DNA of 13,333 nucleotides from Acidobacteriaceae bacterium (GTDB lineage: Bacteria > Acidobacteriota > Terriglobia > Terriglobales > Acidobacteriaceae), in the NCBI GenBank assembly GCA_030049955.1, contig JASIJX010000337.1, positions 1-13,333 on the forward strand. Reading direction: 5' to 3'. A program made the position numbers and the translations under genes. The notes under the pieces are model-generated. The model worked only from the letters and a program-made list of their open reading frames with translations, did not search any database and was not told the DNA's origin. Position 1 is the stretch's first letter. Each line of letters opens with the position of its first letter. Below, piece by piece: positions 6,824-13,333 of the stretch.

Positions 6824-9202
6824 CTACTGGTTGGCTTCTTCCGGTGTTGTTTCGCGGACTGGTTTTGGAGACGCGAATGGAATGAAGATGGTGACGGTTG
6901 TGCCGCTAGAGCCCTCCTCGGTGCTGCTGACGACGTGGATATTGCCTCCGCGCGCTTCCACAAGCTGCCTGACAACCCAGAGACCGATACCGGTTCCCAG
7001 ATCGCCTTTGGTTGTGAAGAATGGCTCGAAGACTTTGGACAGGTGCTCGGGATCGATACCGGAGCCGCTGTCCTGAATAACAGTTGCGATTCCCTTCCGG
7101 CCTTCCATGATGGCGAGGCGGGTGACGATGGAAAGTTTTCCTCCGCGGGGCATGGAGTCGATGGCGTTGGCGATTACGTTGGAAACCACCTGGAGCATTT
7201 CACCCTGGCTGACGAGGATCTTGTCGATATCGTTGAAGCGCACGTCGGTGGCAATGCCTGCATTAATGAGCTTGGAGTGATAGACGGTCAGCACGTTTTC
7301 GATCAGATCGTGGAAATAGAGCTCGACCGGCGCGCTGACGTCGCGGTAATAGCCGAGCGTCTGGCGCGCGATGTGCGAGACGCGCTCCAGCTCCTGCTCG
7401 GCGGTGACGAGAAAATGGTGGGCGCGGCTCTCGGCGGCGCAGGCCTGGCGGGCCAGAAAGATCAGGTTGATGAGCGATTCGAGGGGATTGTTGATTTCGT
7501 GGGCGATGGAAGCCGCCATGCGTCCGGTTGCGGAGAGCTTCTCGGATTGGATCAGGAGCCGCTCCATTCGCTTGCGGTCTGAGATATCGCGCGCGACCTT
7601 GGACGCTCCGATCACGCAACCGGCTTGGTCCTGAATCGGCGAAATGGTGAGGGAGACATCGATCGGCTCGCCGTCCTTGCGCAGGCGGACGGTTTCGTAT
7701 TGCACCACGCGCTCTGCCTGGCGCACTTTGCGCAGGATTTCGTCTTCTTCGGCATGGCGCTCCGGCGGAATGATGCGCTGGATGGGCTGGCCGATCATTT
7801 CTGCTGCGGCATAGCCGAAGAGCCGCTCGGCGCCAGCATTCCAGGTCTTCACGATGCCGTTCAGATCCTTGCTGACGATCGCATCCTCGGCGGAGTCGAC
7901 GATGGCCGCGAGATGGTAGCGGCTTTGTTCGCTTTCGTGGCGATGAGTGACGTCGGTTGCGGCGCCGAACCATTCGGTGATCTCGCCTTCAGCGTCGATT
8001 AGCGGGACGGCGCGTGAAAGCGTCCAGCCCACGCTGCCGTCGGCGCGGCGAACCCGGTGCTCCAGCTCAAACATGCTGCGGGTGCGAATGGCATTGCGCA
8101 CGGCGCGCAAGACCATCGGCTGATCGTCGGGCAGAATATACTTCTCGAGCCAATTGCGGTTTGGTTCCTGGGTGTCGGCCAAGAAGCCTGCCCCTTTGAG
8201 CTCGCGCATTTCGCTCCAGTCCGGGCTCACGCTGTAGGTCGAATAGGATGTTGCGGTGACGAGCGTGCGCAGGCGGCGTTCGCTCGCGCGGAGATTCACG
8301 CTTGCGGCAACTCTCTCTGTCACTTCGGTTGCGTGAAGGAAAATGCCATCCGTATCTCCTGCCATGTTGCGGATGGGCTGACAGACGAAGTCGAAGTAGC
8401 AATCCTCGGGCTGAGTGGCCGGGCCACGATTCAGACGCAGTTTCATCCCCGGACTGGTGTTTGTCTGCCCGCTGCGGTAAACATCGTCGAGCAGATCGCC
8501 GAAGCCCTGAGCACCCAGCTCGCACAGGCTTTCGGCAAAGGTCTTGCCCAGGAAATCGGAGGTGTCGCTGCGTCCCGTCATCCGGACGAAGTGCTGATTG
8601 ATGTATGACCAGCGCAGCTCGGGCCCGGCAAGGAAACCGATGCCGGCGGGCGATTGGGCGAGCAGCTGGTGAAGCCGATTTCGTTCAGCTTCCGCCAGAA
8701 TGCGCAGCCGCGCCTCGCGCTCGGCCGCTTCGCGGCGCAGCTTGGCCAGACGGACGTGAGTGGCCACGCGAGCGCGCAGTTCGCGCTCGGCGCAGGGCTT
8801 AACCAGGTAATCGTCGGCGCCGCGTTCAAGGCCTTCCACCTGCAATTCTTCGCCGGCGTCCGCGGAGAGCAGAATGACGGGCGTGCCGTTCAGAATTGGA
8901 TCGGTTCGGATGGCGCGGAGAAGCTCGAAGCCGTTCATCCCCGGCATCACCACCTCGGTGAGCACGAGCGCAGGCTGCAGAAAGCGCATCTCTTCGATGG
9001 CCTGCTTTGCATCCTCGGCCAATTGCACGCGGTATTCATTCTCAAGGAGGTGGCCAAGCCGGGCGCGCATCTCCGCGTCGTGGTCGACGATGAGTACGAG
9101 ATCCTTAATGGTGATCAAGAGGGGCGCGGAAGCGATAAGAGCCGCGTTCTCATGCGCCGCCGATTGAGCCGGCTGCGCGCGGCCGAGATCACTCAGAGGC
9201 AT
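6824..9202 (-). CDS. Soluble hybrid histidine kinase: degenerate receiver, PAS repeats, HisKA, HATPase
   Basis: 792 residues with no membrane segment, so a cytoplasmic sensor. Order of parts: receiver-like domain (about 35-150), coiled linker (152-180), PAS-like domains at about 175-300, 305-420 and 430-545, HisKA (about 550-615) and HATPase_c (about 660-775). The kinase core is intact: phosphoacceptor His568 in SIAHEINNPL, N-box Asn675/Asn679, G1 DSGSGID (711-717), F-box FEPFFTTK and G2 GTGIGL (736-741). In the receiver the phosphoacceptor is Glu83 (TEVVMP) instead of Asp, and the acidic pair reads Asp40-His41-Asp42, while Ser113 and Lys135 remain. The domain is therefore unlikely to take up phosphate normally. 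The stop is followed directly by the receiver-only regulator, its likely partner. The ATG at 9202 has GGAG about 8 bases upstream. The ligand is not predictable. Confidence 0.92.
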   Translation of the reverse strand: MPLSDLGRAQPAQSAAHENAALIASAPLLITIKDLVLIVDHDAEMRARLGHLLENEYRVQLAEDAKQAIEEMRFLQPALVLTEVVMPGMNGFELLRAIRTDPILNGTPVILLSADAGEELQVEGLERGADDYLVKPCAERELRARVATHVRLAKLRREAAEREARLRILAEAERNRLHQLLAQSPAGIGFLAGPELRWSYINQHFVRMTGRSDTSDFLGKTFAESLCELGAQGFGDLLDDVYRSGQTNTSPGMKLRLNRGPATQPEDCYFDFVCQPIRNMAGDTDGIFLHATEVTERVAASVNLRASERRLRTLVTATSYSTYSVSPDWSEMRELKGAGFLADTQEPNRNWLEKYILPDDQPMVLRAVRNAIRTRSMFELEHRVRRADGSVGWTLSRAVPLIDAEGEITEWFGAATDVTHRHESEQSRYHLAAIVDSAEDAIVSKDLNGIVKTWNAGAERLFGYAAAEMIGQPIQRIIPPERHAEEDEILRKVRQAERVVQYETVRLRKDGEPIDVSLTISPIQDQAGCVIGASKVARDISDRKRMERLLIQSEKLSATGRMAASIAHEINNPLESLINLIFLARQACAAESRAHHFLVTAEQELERVSHIARQTLGYYRDVSAPVELYFHDLIENVLTVYHSKLINAGIATDVRFNDIDKILVSQGEMLQVVSNVIANAIDSMPRGGKLSIVTRLAIMEGRKGIATVIQDSGSGIDPEHLSKVFEPFFTTKGDLGTGIGLWVVRQLVEARGGNIHVVSSTEEGSSGTTVTIFIPFASPKPVRETTPEEANQ

Positions 9203-9470
9203 GGGGGAGGCTCCGCTTCACGGCTCGTGCACACAGGTAGCTGTATGCCGCCCGCAGGCAGCTAGAATGAAAACGCTAGAAAACAAATGCCAGGGGGCGC
9301 ACACAACCGCGCACGATCAAGAACCCCAAGTCGCTGTAGCAGGGAAAGATGCGATCAACAGGCGAAGAGTTGCCTGCAAGGCGATCAAAGTTAAAGCGCG
9401 CGGCGAAAATGCACAACGGGCGCACATTGCGCCAGCATTGCGTCTTGGCCCGATCATCTATGGAGAGTTT
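9203..9470. promoter_or_regulatory. Shared upstream region of the divergent kinase and aldo/keto reductase genes
   Basis: 268 bases between two divergent starts should contain both promoters. TAGAAT at 9263-9268 is a possible -10 for the + strand, but no good -35 accompanies it. Small hairpins on the reductase side are AGCTG/CAGCT (9239-9263), CAGGC/GCCTG (about 9359-9376, with an alternative GCCT/AGGC pairing overlapping it) and GGCGC/GCGCC with an ACATT loop (9419-9433). The + frame stays open through this stretch, but the translation does not resemble aldo/keto reductases. Confidence 0.4.
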
Positions 9471-10448
9471 ATGACACAGACAGGTTCACAAATTCTGCGC
9501 AGGCTCGGCAATTCCGATCTTGACATTACTCCTATCGGTTTCGGCGCATGGGCCATCGGTGGTGGAGACTGGCAATACTCGTGGGGTCCACAGGACGACC
9601 AGGACTCGATCGCGGCGATTCACCGCGCTGTGGATCTGGGCATCAACTGGATCGATACCGCGGCGATCTATGGGCTGGGCCACTCGGAGGAAGTGGTGGC
9701 GCGCGCGCTTAAATCGGCGAGCCGCAAGCCGTATGTGTTTACCAAGTGCTCGCTGCGATGGCGCAAGGACAAGTCGATCTATAACTCGCTGAAGGCCGAT
9801 TCAGTGGCCGAAGAGCTGGAGGCCTCGCTGCGACGGCTGCAGGTTGAGACGATCGATCTTTACCAGGTGCACTGGCCCAATCCGGAAGAGGAGATCGAAG
9901 AAGGCTGGGCGGCGCTCGAGAAACTGCGCCGGCAGGGCAAGATCCGCTGGATCGGGGTATCAAATTTCAATGTGGAACAGATGAAGCGCGCGCAGAAGAT
10001 TGCGCCGATTACCAGCTTGCAGCCGCCCTACTCGATGCTGCGCCGGGCGATCGAGGCCGAGATTCTTCCGTATGCGCAGGCCAATCACATCGGAGTGATC
10101 AATTATTCGCCGATGCTGTCGGGAATGCTGACGGGCAAGATGACGGCTGAACGCATTGCCGCCATGCCTGCCGACGACTGGCGCCGGCGGAATCCTGAGT
10201 TTAATGAACCGCGGCTCGGCAGGAATCTAAAACTAGTGGAGTTGCTCAGGGAGATCGGGAATGCTCGCGGAGTGACGCCGGGCGTGGTGGCGATCGCGTG
10301 GACGCTGCATCATCCGGCAATCACAGCAGCCATTGTGGGCGGCCGCAACGCGCGGCAGGTTGAGGAGACGGCGCCTGCGCTTTCGTTCCGTCTGAGCGAG
10401 GAAGAGTACAAGCGTATCAACTCATTCCTCGATGCCAACCTAGCCTAA
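9471..10448 (+). CDS. Aldo/keto reductase family oxidoreductase
   Basis: 325 residues, the usual length for an NAD(P)H-dependent aldo/keto reductase of the (beta/alpha)8 fold, which reduces carbonyls to alcohols. The catalytic tetrad is Asp62, Tyr67 (IDTAAIYG), Lys92 (FTKC) and His134 (YQVHWP). IGVSNFN and the C-terminal IVGGRNARQVEE stretch fit the cofactor-binding half. It resembles the IolS/YccK/YajO-type branch, but the substrate cannot be assigned. The start ATG 9471 is preceded by GGAG at 9462-9465 and begins just before the conserved RRLGNSDLDITPIGFG. It stands alone and is divergent from the kinase gene. No convincing terminator with a T-tract follows. Confidence 0.93.
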   Translation: MTQTGSQILRRLGNSDLDITPIGFGAWAIGGGDWQYSWGPQDDQDSIAAIHRAVDLGINWIDTAAIYGLGHSEEVVARALKSASRKPYVFTKCSLRWRKDKSIYNSLKADSVAEELEASLRRLQVETIDLYQVHWPNPEEEIEEGWAALEKLRRQGKIRWIGVSNFNVEQMKRAQKIAPITSLQPPYSMLRRAIEAEILPYAQANHIGVINYSPMLSGMLTGKMTAERIAAMPADDWRRRNPEFNEPRLGRNLKLVELLREIGNARGVTPGVVAIAWTLHHPAITAAIVGGRNARQVEETAPALSFRLSEEEYKRINSFLDANLA

Positions 10449-10471
10449 GCACAGGATGGCGAGTCCTGCTG

Positions 10472-10558
10472 GTGTAGTGAGTCATGCGGAATACCGATTT
10501 CCTCGAGGGCGGGGAAGCGAGGAATCCTTGGGATTGCCTCGCTCCCTGCCTCGCTCTG
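10472..10558. repeat. Diverged direct repeat, copy A (left of the methyltransferase gene)
   Basis: Copy A aligns co-linearly with 11290-11377 in the same orientation. Both begin with GTGTAGTG, then nGTCATG, and both end with GATTGC...GCTCTG. By hand alignment about 65 of 90 columns agree, and many differences are transitions. Within copy A an 11-bp hairpin with one bulge pairs 10517-10527 with 10531-10542. It lies in the 133-base gap between the aldo/keto reductase stop and the methyltransferase stop. I see no coding signal in the rest of that gap. Confidence 0.55.
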
Positions 10559-10581
10559 CGACATGATTGCCGGCACGCAGC

Positions 10582-11241
10582 TTAGACAAAAAGGACACCG
10601 ATTCCCATTGCGCGGTTATCGGTACGATGTATGAATTCCTTATTTGGGTACCGGCGCTTCACTTCATCCCAGAATCGATAAACCTCTTTGGGCGGAGGCG
10701 AGAGAGCTACATCGTGGAAGGCGACAAGGCCGCCCGGTCGAACCAGCGGAGCATACATCTCGAAATCCTGCTTAACCCCGGTATAGGAGTGGTCTCCGTC
10801 AATGAAAAGAAAATCGAGCTTCTTTCCGTGCAGAGCCTTTGAAACCTTCGCCAAAGTTGCCGGATGATGTGAGTCCGCACGGAGCAAGGTGAGATTTTGC
10901 GCTTTGCGCAGAAACCTTTTGAAAACTGGGGTTTGAGCGATACGAACTAACCTGCCTTTCAGGGTCGCCGTGTAGTCGATGCTTATCACGGCCGCGCCTT
11001 CCAGCGAGGCTTGAGCGAAGACAAACAACGTGCCGCCACGATAGGTGCCAATCTCGAGCATACTTTGGCAGCGAAGATCCTTAACCAGTCTGACAAGTTC
11101 AATGAACTCCGAATATACCTGGTCCGGCTTGATCGCCGGGCATTCCATCGCGACGTTGATCAGGGTTTCGGGACTCGTGGACCCGTTGATCTTCCTTACC
11201 TTTTTTAACAGGAGCAAAATAGACAAAAAAACCCTCACCAC
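10582..11241 (-). CDS. Class I SAM-dependent methyltransferase (Methyltransf_24 / cephalosporin-hydroxylase-like)
   Basis: 219 residues with a Rossmann methyltransferase core. Motif I is MLEIGTYRGG (61-70), an acidic strand end is ISIDY (Asp89), and the hallmark DFLFIDGDHSY (143-153) is followed by a VRPGGLVAFHD segment (167-177). This pattern is typical of small-molecule or sugar-biosynthesis methyltransferases and the related cephalosporin hydroxylase family; the substrate is unknown. Start GTG 11241 is well supported, with GGAGG seven bases upstream. The first 16 residues are hydrophobic then Lys/Arg-rich. G+C is lower here than in the neighbours (46% by hand count over 10581-10680) and the gene lies between two diverged direct repeats, which suggests acquisition or a local duplication. 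No operon partner is visible. Confidence 0.88.
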   Translation of the reverse strand: MVRVFLSILLLLKKVRKINGSTSPETLINVAMECPAIKPDQVYSEFIELVRLVKDLRCQSMLEIGTYRGGTLFVFAQASLEGAAVISIDYTATLKGRLVRIAQTPVFKRFLRKAQNLTLLRADSHHPATLAKVSKALHGKKLDFLFIDGDHSYTGVKQDFEMYAPLVRPGGLVAFHDVALSPPPKEVYRFWDEVKRRYPNKEFIHRTDNRAMGIGVLFV

Positions 11242-11289
11242 CCTAGAGCCTCCATCTCCGCTTCAACTTACCGGTTTGCTGAATCTCTA

Positions 11290-11377
11290 GTGTAGTGTGT
11301 CATGGAGAATGCCATTCACTCAAAATGCAGAGAACGCGAGCGATTCCTCTGATTGCGGTGCTCACTGCTTTGCTCTG
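11290..11377. repeat. Diverged direct repeat, copy B (right of the methyltransferase gene)
   Basis: Counterpart of copy A at 10472-10558, in the same orientation. The hairpin seen in copy A is not preserved here. It begins 48 bases upstream of the methyltransferase start. Its far edge borders, and slightly overlaps, the coding-like remnant on the minus strand. Confidence 0.55.
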
Positions 11378-11542
11378 TTCGAAACAAAGTTGGTTGAGTC
11401 TGCCGACCTGCGCGGGATGCGGGCGAGCCGGTTTCTCCAGCGAGGCAGTGGCGTAAATCACAGCAGCGGCGGACAGGCCGTCGGCCATGCGGAGCAGATG
11501 ATGGGTTTCGGGCCACGGCGTCAGCAGGCCGGCGATCGCAAA
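11300..11542 (-). pseudogene. Coding-like remnant, possibly truncated by repeat B
   Basis: On the minus strand a frame with G/C-rich third positions runs from just after the 11549-11567 terminator to about 11385, then continues through repeat B to a TGA at 11300. It encodes a moderately hydrophobic stretch around LLTPWPETHHLLRMADGL and an Ala-rich segment after it. An internal ATG at 11488 would give 62 residues. No good ribosome-binding site is obvious and I do not recognise the family. It could be a degraded gene tail or a small real protein. Together with copy B and the terminator, this accounts for the 11242-11592 gap. Confidence 0.25.
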
Positions 11543-11573
11543 GAAAAACCCTGGCGCAAGGCCAGGGCTTTTC
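11542..11573 (-). terminator. Rho-independent terminator, probably bidirectional
   Basis: A 7-bp stem pairs CCCTGGC (11549-11555) with GCCAGGG (11561-11567) around a GCAAG loop. Read on the minus strand it is followed by T5 (11544-11548), 25 bases after the stop of the gene at 11593. TTTT on the other side (11569-11572) could serve the plus strand. Confidence 0.88.
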
Positions 11574-11592
11574 GTGTCTCGATGCTGTTCCG

Positions 11593-12111
11593 CTACATTG
11601 CCGCTACGAAGTCGGGAACCATGACTGCCGCGTAATTCTGCAGCAGACCGGTCATGCGCGCGGCCATGCCGGTGTAGAGGGTCGCCGCGCGGTAGGCATT
11701 TACGCGAACACCCTCGCTGGCAGCCGTAAAGGCATATTGAGCCAGCGCGGCCAGCACGCACACCTTAATCTGGAGCGCATCGCTGTGCAGCGTGGAGACC
11801 AGAACCCGATCGACACCTTCACAGTGCCTGCTGGCGTAGTTGGCCATCTCCAACATGACACGGGCATTTTGGTACATCACCCAGAGGCCCTTGGGGCCTT
11901 CCATGCGCATCCAGGCTTCGTCAGGGGTAATACTGACGCCTTCCTGCCAGAGGAAGCGATCACTGAGCTCACGGGCACTCCAATCGGGACGAAGCTGAGC
12001 CAACAGGCTCTCCCAGGTCTGCATCGCGCGGGCGCGGGCCCTCTTTCGCCACAGGCACAGATAATAGCCAATAGCAGCAATCACAGCGAGCTGGATCAAC
12101 GGCAGAATCAT
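11593..12111 (-). CDS. Membrane-anchored hypothetical protein
   Basis: 172 residues. The N-terminus holds one transmembrane helix (about 2-20) followed by a positively charged RKRARAR patch, predicting an anchor with the bulk of the protein in the cytoplasm. The rest looks alpha-helical with conserved-looking aromatic and Met/Ala-rich segments (WVMYQNARVMLEMANYA at about 76-92). I do not recognise the family. ATG 12111 is well placed, with GAGG seven bases upstream. The gene has its own terminator (11542-11573), so it is probably a single transcription unit. Its upstream region carries a 22-bp-spaced direct repeat. Confidence 0.8.
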   Translation of the reverse strand: MILPLIQLAVIAAIGYYLCLWRKRARARAMQTWESLLAQLRPDWSARELSDRFLWQEGVSITPDEAWMRMEGPKGLWVMYQNARVMLEMANYASRHCEGVDRVLVSTLHSDALQIKVCVLAALAQYAFTAASEGVRVNAYRAATLYTGMAARMTGLLQNYAAVMVPDFVAAM

Positions 12112-12120
12112 TGGTGATCC

Positions 12121-12160
12121 TCATCCCGGCGATTCGGTAATCTCATCCCCGGACGATTCG
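12121..12160. repeat. Pair of direct repeats upstream of the membrane-anchored protein gene
   Basis: TCATCCCGGCGATTCG (12121-12136) recurs as TCATCCCCGGACGATTCG (12143-12160), with two single-base insertions and 22 bases from start to start (about two helical turns). It lies 10 bases before the ATG (12111, minus strand), inside the likely 5' leader or promoter. Confidence 0.6.
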
Positions 12161-12273
12161 TCCCTTAGAAACTCGGTTTACCTACTACTGATACAAGAAT
12201 TTTTAACTCTTCCCAATGGAAAATACAAGCGTTTCTATCACTTTTATGCCATTCGTAATCACTCGGGAGGACA
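12161..12273. promoter_or_regulatory. A+T-rich intergenic stretch with a candidate minus-strand promoter
   Basis: This stretch is visibly richer in A+T than its surroundings. Read on the minus strand, TTGTAT, a 17-base spacer and TAAAAA (within about 12200-12235) form a weak sigma70-like promoter pointing to the gene at 12111. Both hexamers are only partial matches to consensus. Confidence 0.3.
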
Positions 12274-12393
12274 ATGAACTTTGGTAACAGGGTCGGTAAT
12301 CGGGCGAACAGGGCCTATGTACTCCGGTGGTTTCTGGGCTTAGGTACTGTATTTGGCGGTAAGGGGCGGGAATTTGCGGTTCTTAGTCCTTAA
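12274..12393 (+). CDS. Possible small ORF, 39 codons, basic
   Basis: ATG 12274 is preceded by GGGAGG (12265-12270) with a short 3-base spacer. The peptide begins MNFGNRVGNRANRAYVLRWF, is Arg- and Gly-rich, and contains a short hydrophobic stretch (WFLGLGTVFGG). The TAA at 12391-12393 overlaps the stop of the convergent gene (12390-12392 on the minus strand). No family is recognised and it may be fortuitous. Confidence 0.25.
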   Translation: MNFGNRVGNRANRAYVLRWFLGLGTVFGGKGREFAVLSP

Positions 12394-13169
12394 TCGTCAT
12401 TTCTGCTGGGCGCGACGGGTTGGGAAAGGGCGACACGGGTCGTCCGGGCGACTCCGGCCATGGCCAGGAGCAGGTTCTGCATCTGCGGGGTGAACTCGCG
12501 GCGCTCTTGTTCTTTCTGGCAGAAGCTGAAGATCCAATAGAAGATTGAGCAGAGAAAGCCGGCGACGGCGAGCTCGCTCAGATGGTGATACTGGCCTCGC
12601 ATGGAGAGATAGGAGTGAAGCATGGCCACAACAAGGCTTACCAGAGAAGTAATGCCGAGCCCCGTAACGATTTGCAGTTCGCGATCGCGCCAGCCGATCG
12701 AAAGAAATTGGCTGAATGCAGCCAGCGCCAGGAAGACGAGCACGCGCAGCACGTAAAAAGTCTGTTCCAAGTGCATGAGCGCGACGATGTTCGCAGGGGT
12801 GCCGTGCAGAGCGGTGACGCCAGCAAAGGGCCAAATGGCGGCGCCGAGCGCCAGAATCACACCACCAATAATGAAGGGCGTGCGCCGGGACAGAGAAGGC
12901 CTGAGAGGACGTAGAATCGACCATCCGATCTCGACGAGAACGCCGAACAGGAGAATGGAATCGCCGAGCATGTCGACCAGATAGGCCTTTATGTAGGCCT
13001 GCGGGTGCCAATGAAAGAGCGCGAAGCCGGCCGCGCCAGCAATCAGAATCCAGACGGAGTATGAGAAGAAGACGGGAAAGGAGCGCCAGATGCGGCGATA
13101 TAGGAGCAACCCCACGACAACTGCCTCACCAGCAGTGCCAGCGAGCCAGAGAACGCTGTCTATGCTCAC
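12390..13169 (-). CDS. Seven-transmembrane hypothetical membrane protein
   Basis: 259 residues with about seven predicted membrane spans near 5-24, 30-51, 60-84, 97-117, 132-154, 167-187 and 197-217. A charged C-terminal tail of about 40 residues follows. Short polar loops contain HWHPQAY and GWRDRELQ. I know no enzymatic motif in it; proteins of this size and layout are frequent as uncharacterised families in Acidobacteria. The start is GTG 13169 (protein begins MSIDSVLWLAG), preceded by a G-rich GGGGGG about 3 bases upstream. The spacing is tight, so the start is somewhat uncertain. It ends in a convergent, overlapping stop with a possible small ORF. A minus-strand gene ends 92 bases upstream. 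Confidence 0.82.
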   Translation of the reverse strand: MSIDSVLWLAGTAGEAVVVGLLLYRRIWRSFPVFFSYSVWILIAGAAGFALFHWHPQAYIKAYLVDMLGDSILLFGVLVEIGWSILRPLRPSLSRRTPFIIGGVILALGAAIWPFAGVTALHGTPANIVALMHLEQTFYVLRVLVFLALAAFSQFLSIGWRDRELQIVTGLGITSLVSLVVAMLHSYLSMRGQYHHLSELAVAGFLCSIFYWIFSFCQKEQERREFTPQMQNLLLAMAGVARTTRVALSQPVAPSRNDD

Positions 13170-13261
13170 AATCCCCCCGCACCTTGTCGGTCCCGGTATT
13201 TCGAGTCTAACAGTAAGCCCGGGGGGAATCGAGGCGTTCGAACGTATTTAGCGGCCGGGAA

Positions 13262-13333
13262 TCAGGCAGCCACATTGCCGCCAGTTGGCGGGAAGGGAAT
13301 GATGGGGTCAACGGCAGCCACGTTGCCACCGGT
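13262..13333 (-). CDS. C-terminal end of an unidentified gene with a repeated peptide, partial
   Basis: The minus-strand frame entering from the right edge encodes 23 residues before TGA (13262-13264). They read TGGNVAAVDPIIPF and then PPTGGNVAA. The peptide TGGNVAA occurs twice, once ending at the C-terminus, separated by a Pro/Ile-rich spacer. Third codon positions are G/C-rich, as in a real gene of this genome. The start lies outside the window and the family is unknown. The 92-base gap to the next gene contains a 10-bp palindrome (CGTTCGAACG, 13235-13244) and no clear terminator. Confidence 0.5.
   Translation of the reverse strand, partial: TGGNVAAVDPIIPFPPTGGNVAA

Noticed and set aside
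6824..6826. TTG at 6821 as the response-regulator start, immediately after the kinase stop
   Set aside because: The AGGA purine run is only one base before this TTG but about nine bases before the ATG at 6812, so the ATG fits better. The difference is three residues.
6255..7076. Plus-strand open frame opposite the response regulator and kinase end
   Set aside because: The minus-strand genes carry complete conserved motifs here. The plus frame shows none and overlaps the end of nusB.
9201..9470. Upstream extension of the aldo/keto reductase frame to an ATG at 9201
   Set aside because: The frame is open by chance. The extra 90 residues do not resemble the family, the extension overlaps the kinase start, and ATG 9471 has a good ribosome-binding site at the right place.
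10517..10542. Rho-independent terminator after the aldo/keto reductase
   Set aside because: A bulged 11-bp hairpin is present, but no T-tract follows on either strand. It is part of repeat copy A.
11300..11761. A complete 153-residue minus-strand gene across this interval
   Set aside because: It would read through the strong terminator at 11542-11573 and overlap the end of the membrane-anchored protein gene out of frame. Only the part below 11542 looks coding-like.

Overview
The window looks like chromosomal DNA of an acidobacterium, probably class Terriglobia. This is judged from gene types rather than a marker gene. The base composition is moderately high in G+C. There is a large secreted Ig-like plus beta-propeller lipoprotein, a seven-pass membrane protein of the kind typical of that group, and a WD40-like prolyl oligopeptidase. 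No mobile-element enzyme, CRISPR array, tRNA or rRNA was recognised.

Left part (1-4786, + strand): the 3' part of an S9 serine peptidase runs in from outside the window and ends in a hairpin terminator. A 269-base leader with several hairpins follows, then an 863-residue lipoprotein closed by a strong terminator at 4759-4786.

Centre left (4887-6298, + strand): a two-gene housekeeping operon. The first gene fuses a VOC/glyoxalase-like domain to a complete-looking lumazine synthase (RibH, riboflavin pathway). The second encodes the transcription factor NusB and starts on a TTG that overlaps the RibH stop. The fusion is the most unusual item in the window.

Centre (6345-9202, - strand): a signalling pair. 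A soluble multi-PAS hybrid histidine kinase has an N-terminal receiver domain in which the phosphoacceptor Asp is replaced by Glu. It is followed directly by a single-domain response regulator with all canonical residues. The pair converges on nusB across 46 bases that hold three tandem 13-mers. A divergent aldo/keto reductase (9471-10448, +) shares a 268-base upstream region with the kinase.

Right part (10449-13333): a lower-G+C SAM-dependent methyltransferase gene (- strand) is bracketed by two diverged direct repeats of about 88 bases. The right repeat borders, and slightly overlaps, a coding-like remnant. Next come a membrane-anchored unknown protein with its own terminator, an A+T-rich regulatory stretch with a possible 39-codon ORF, a seven-TM unknown protein, and the last 23 codons of another minus-strand gene carrying a repeated C-terminal peptide.

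The clearest functional groupings are ribH-nusB and the kinase-regulator pair. The remaining genes appear to be independent units.
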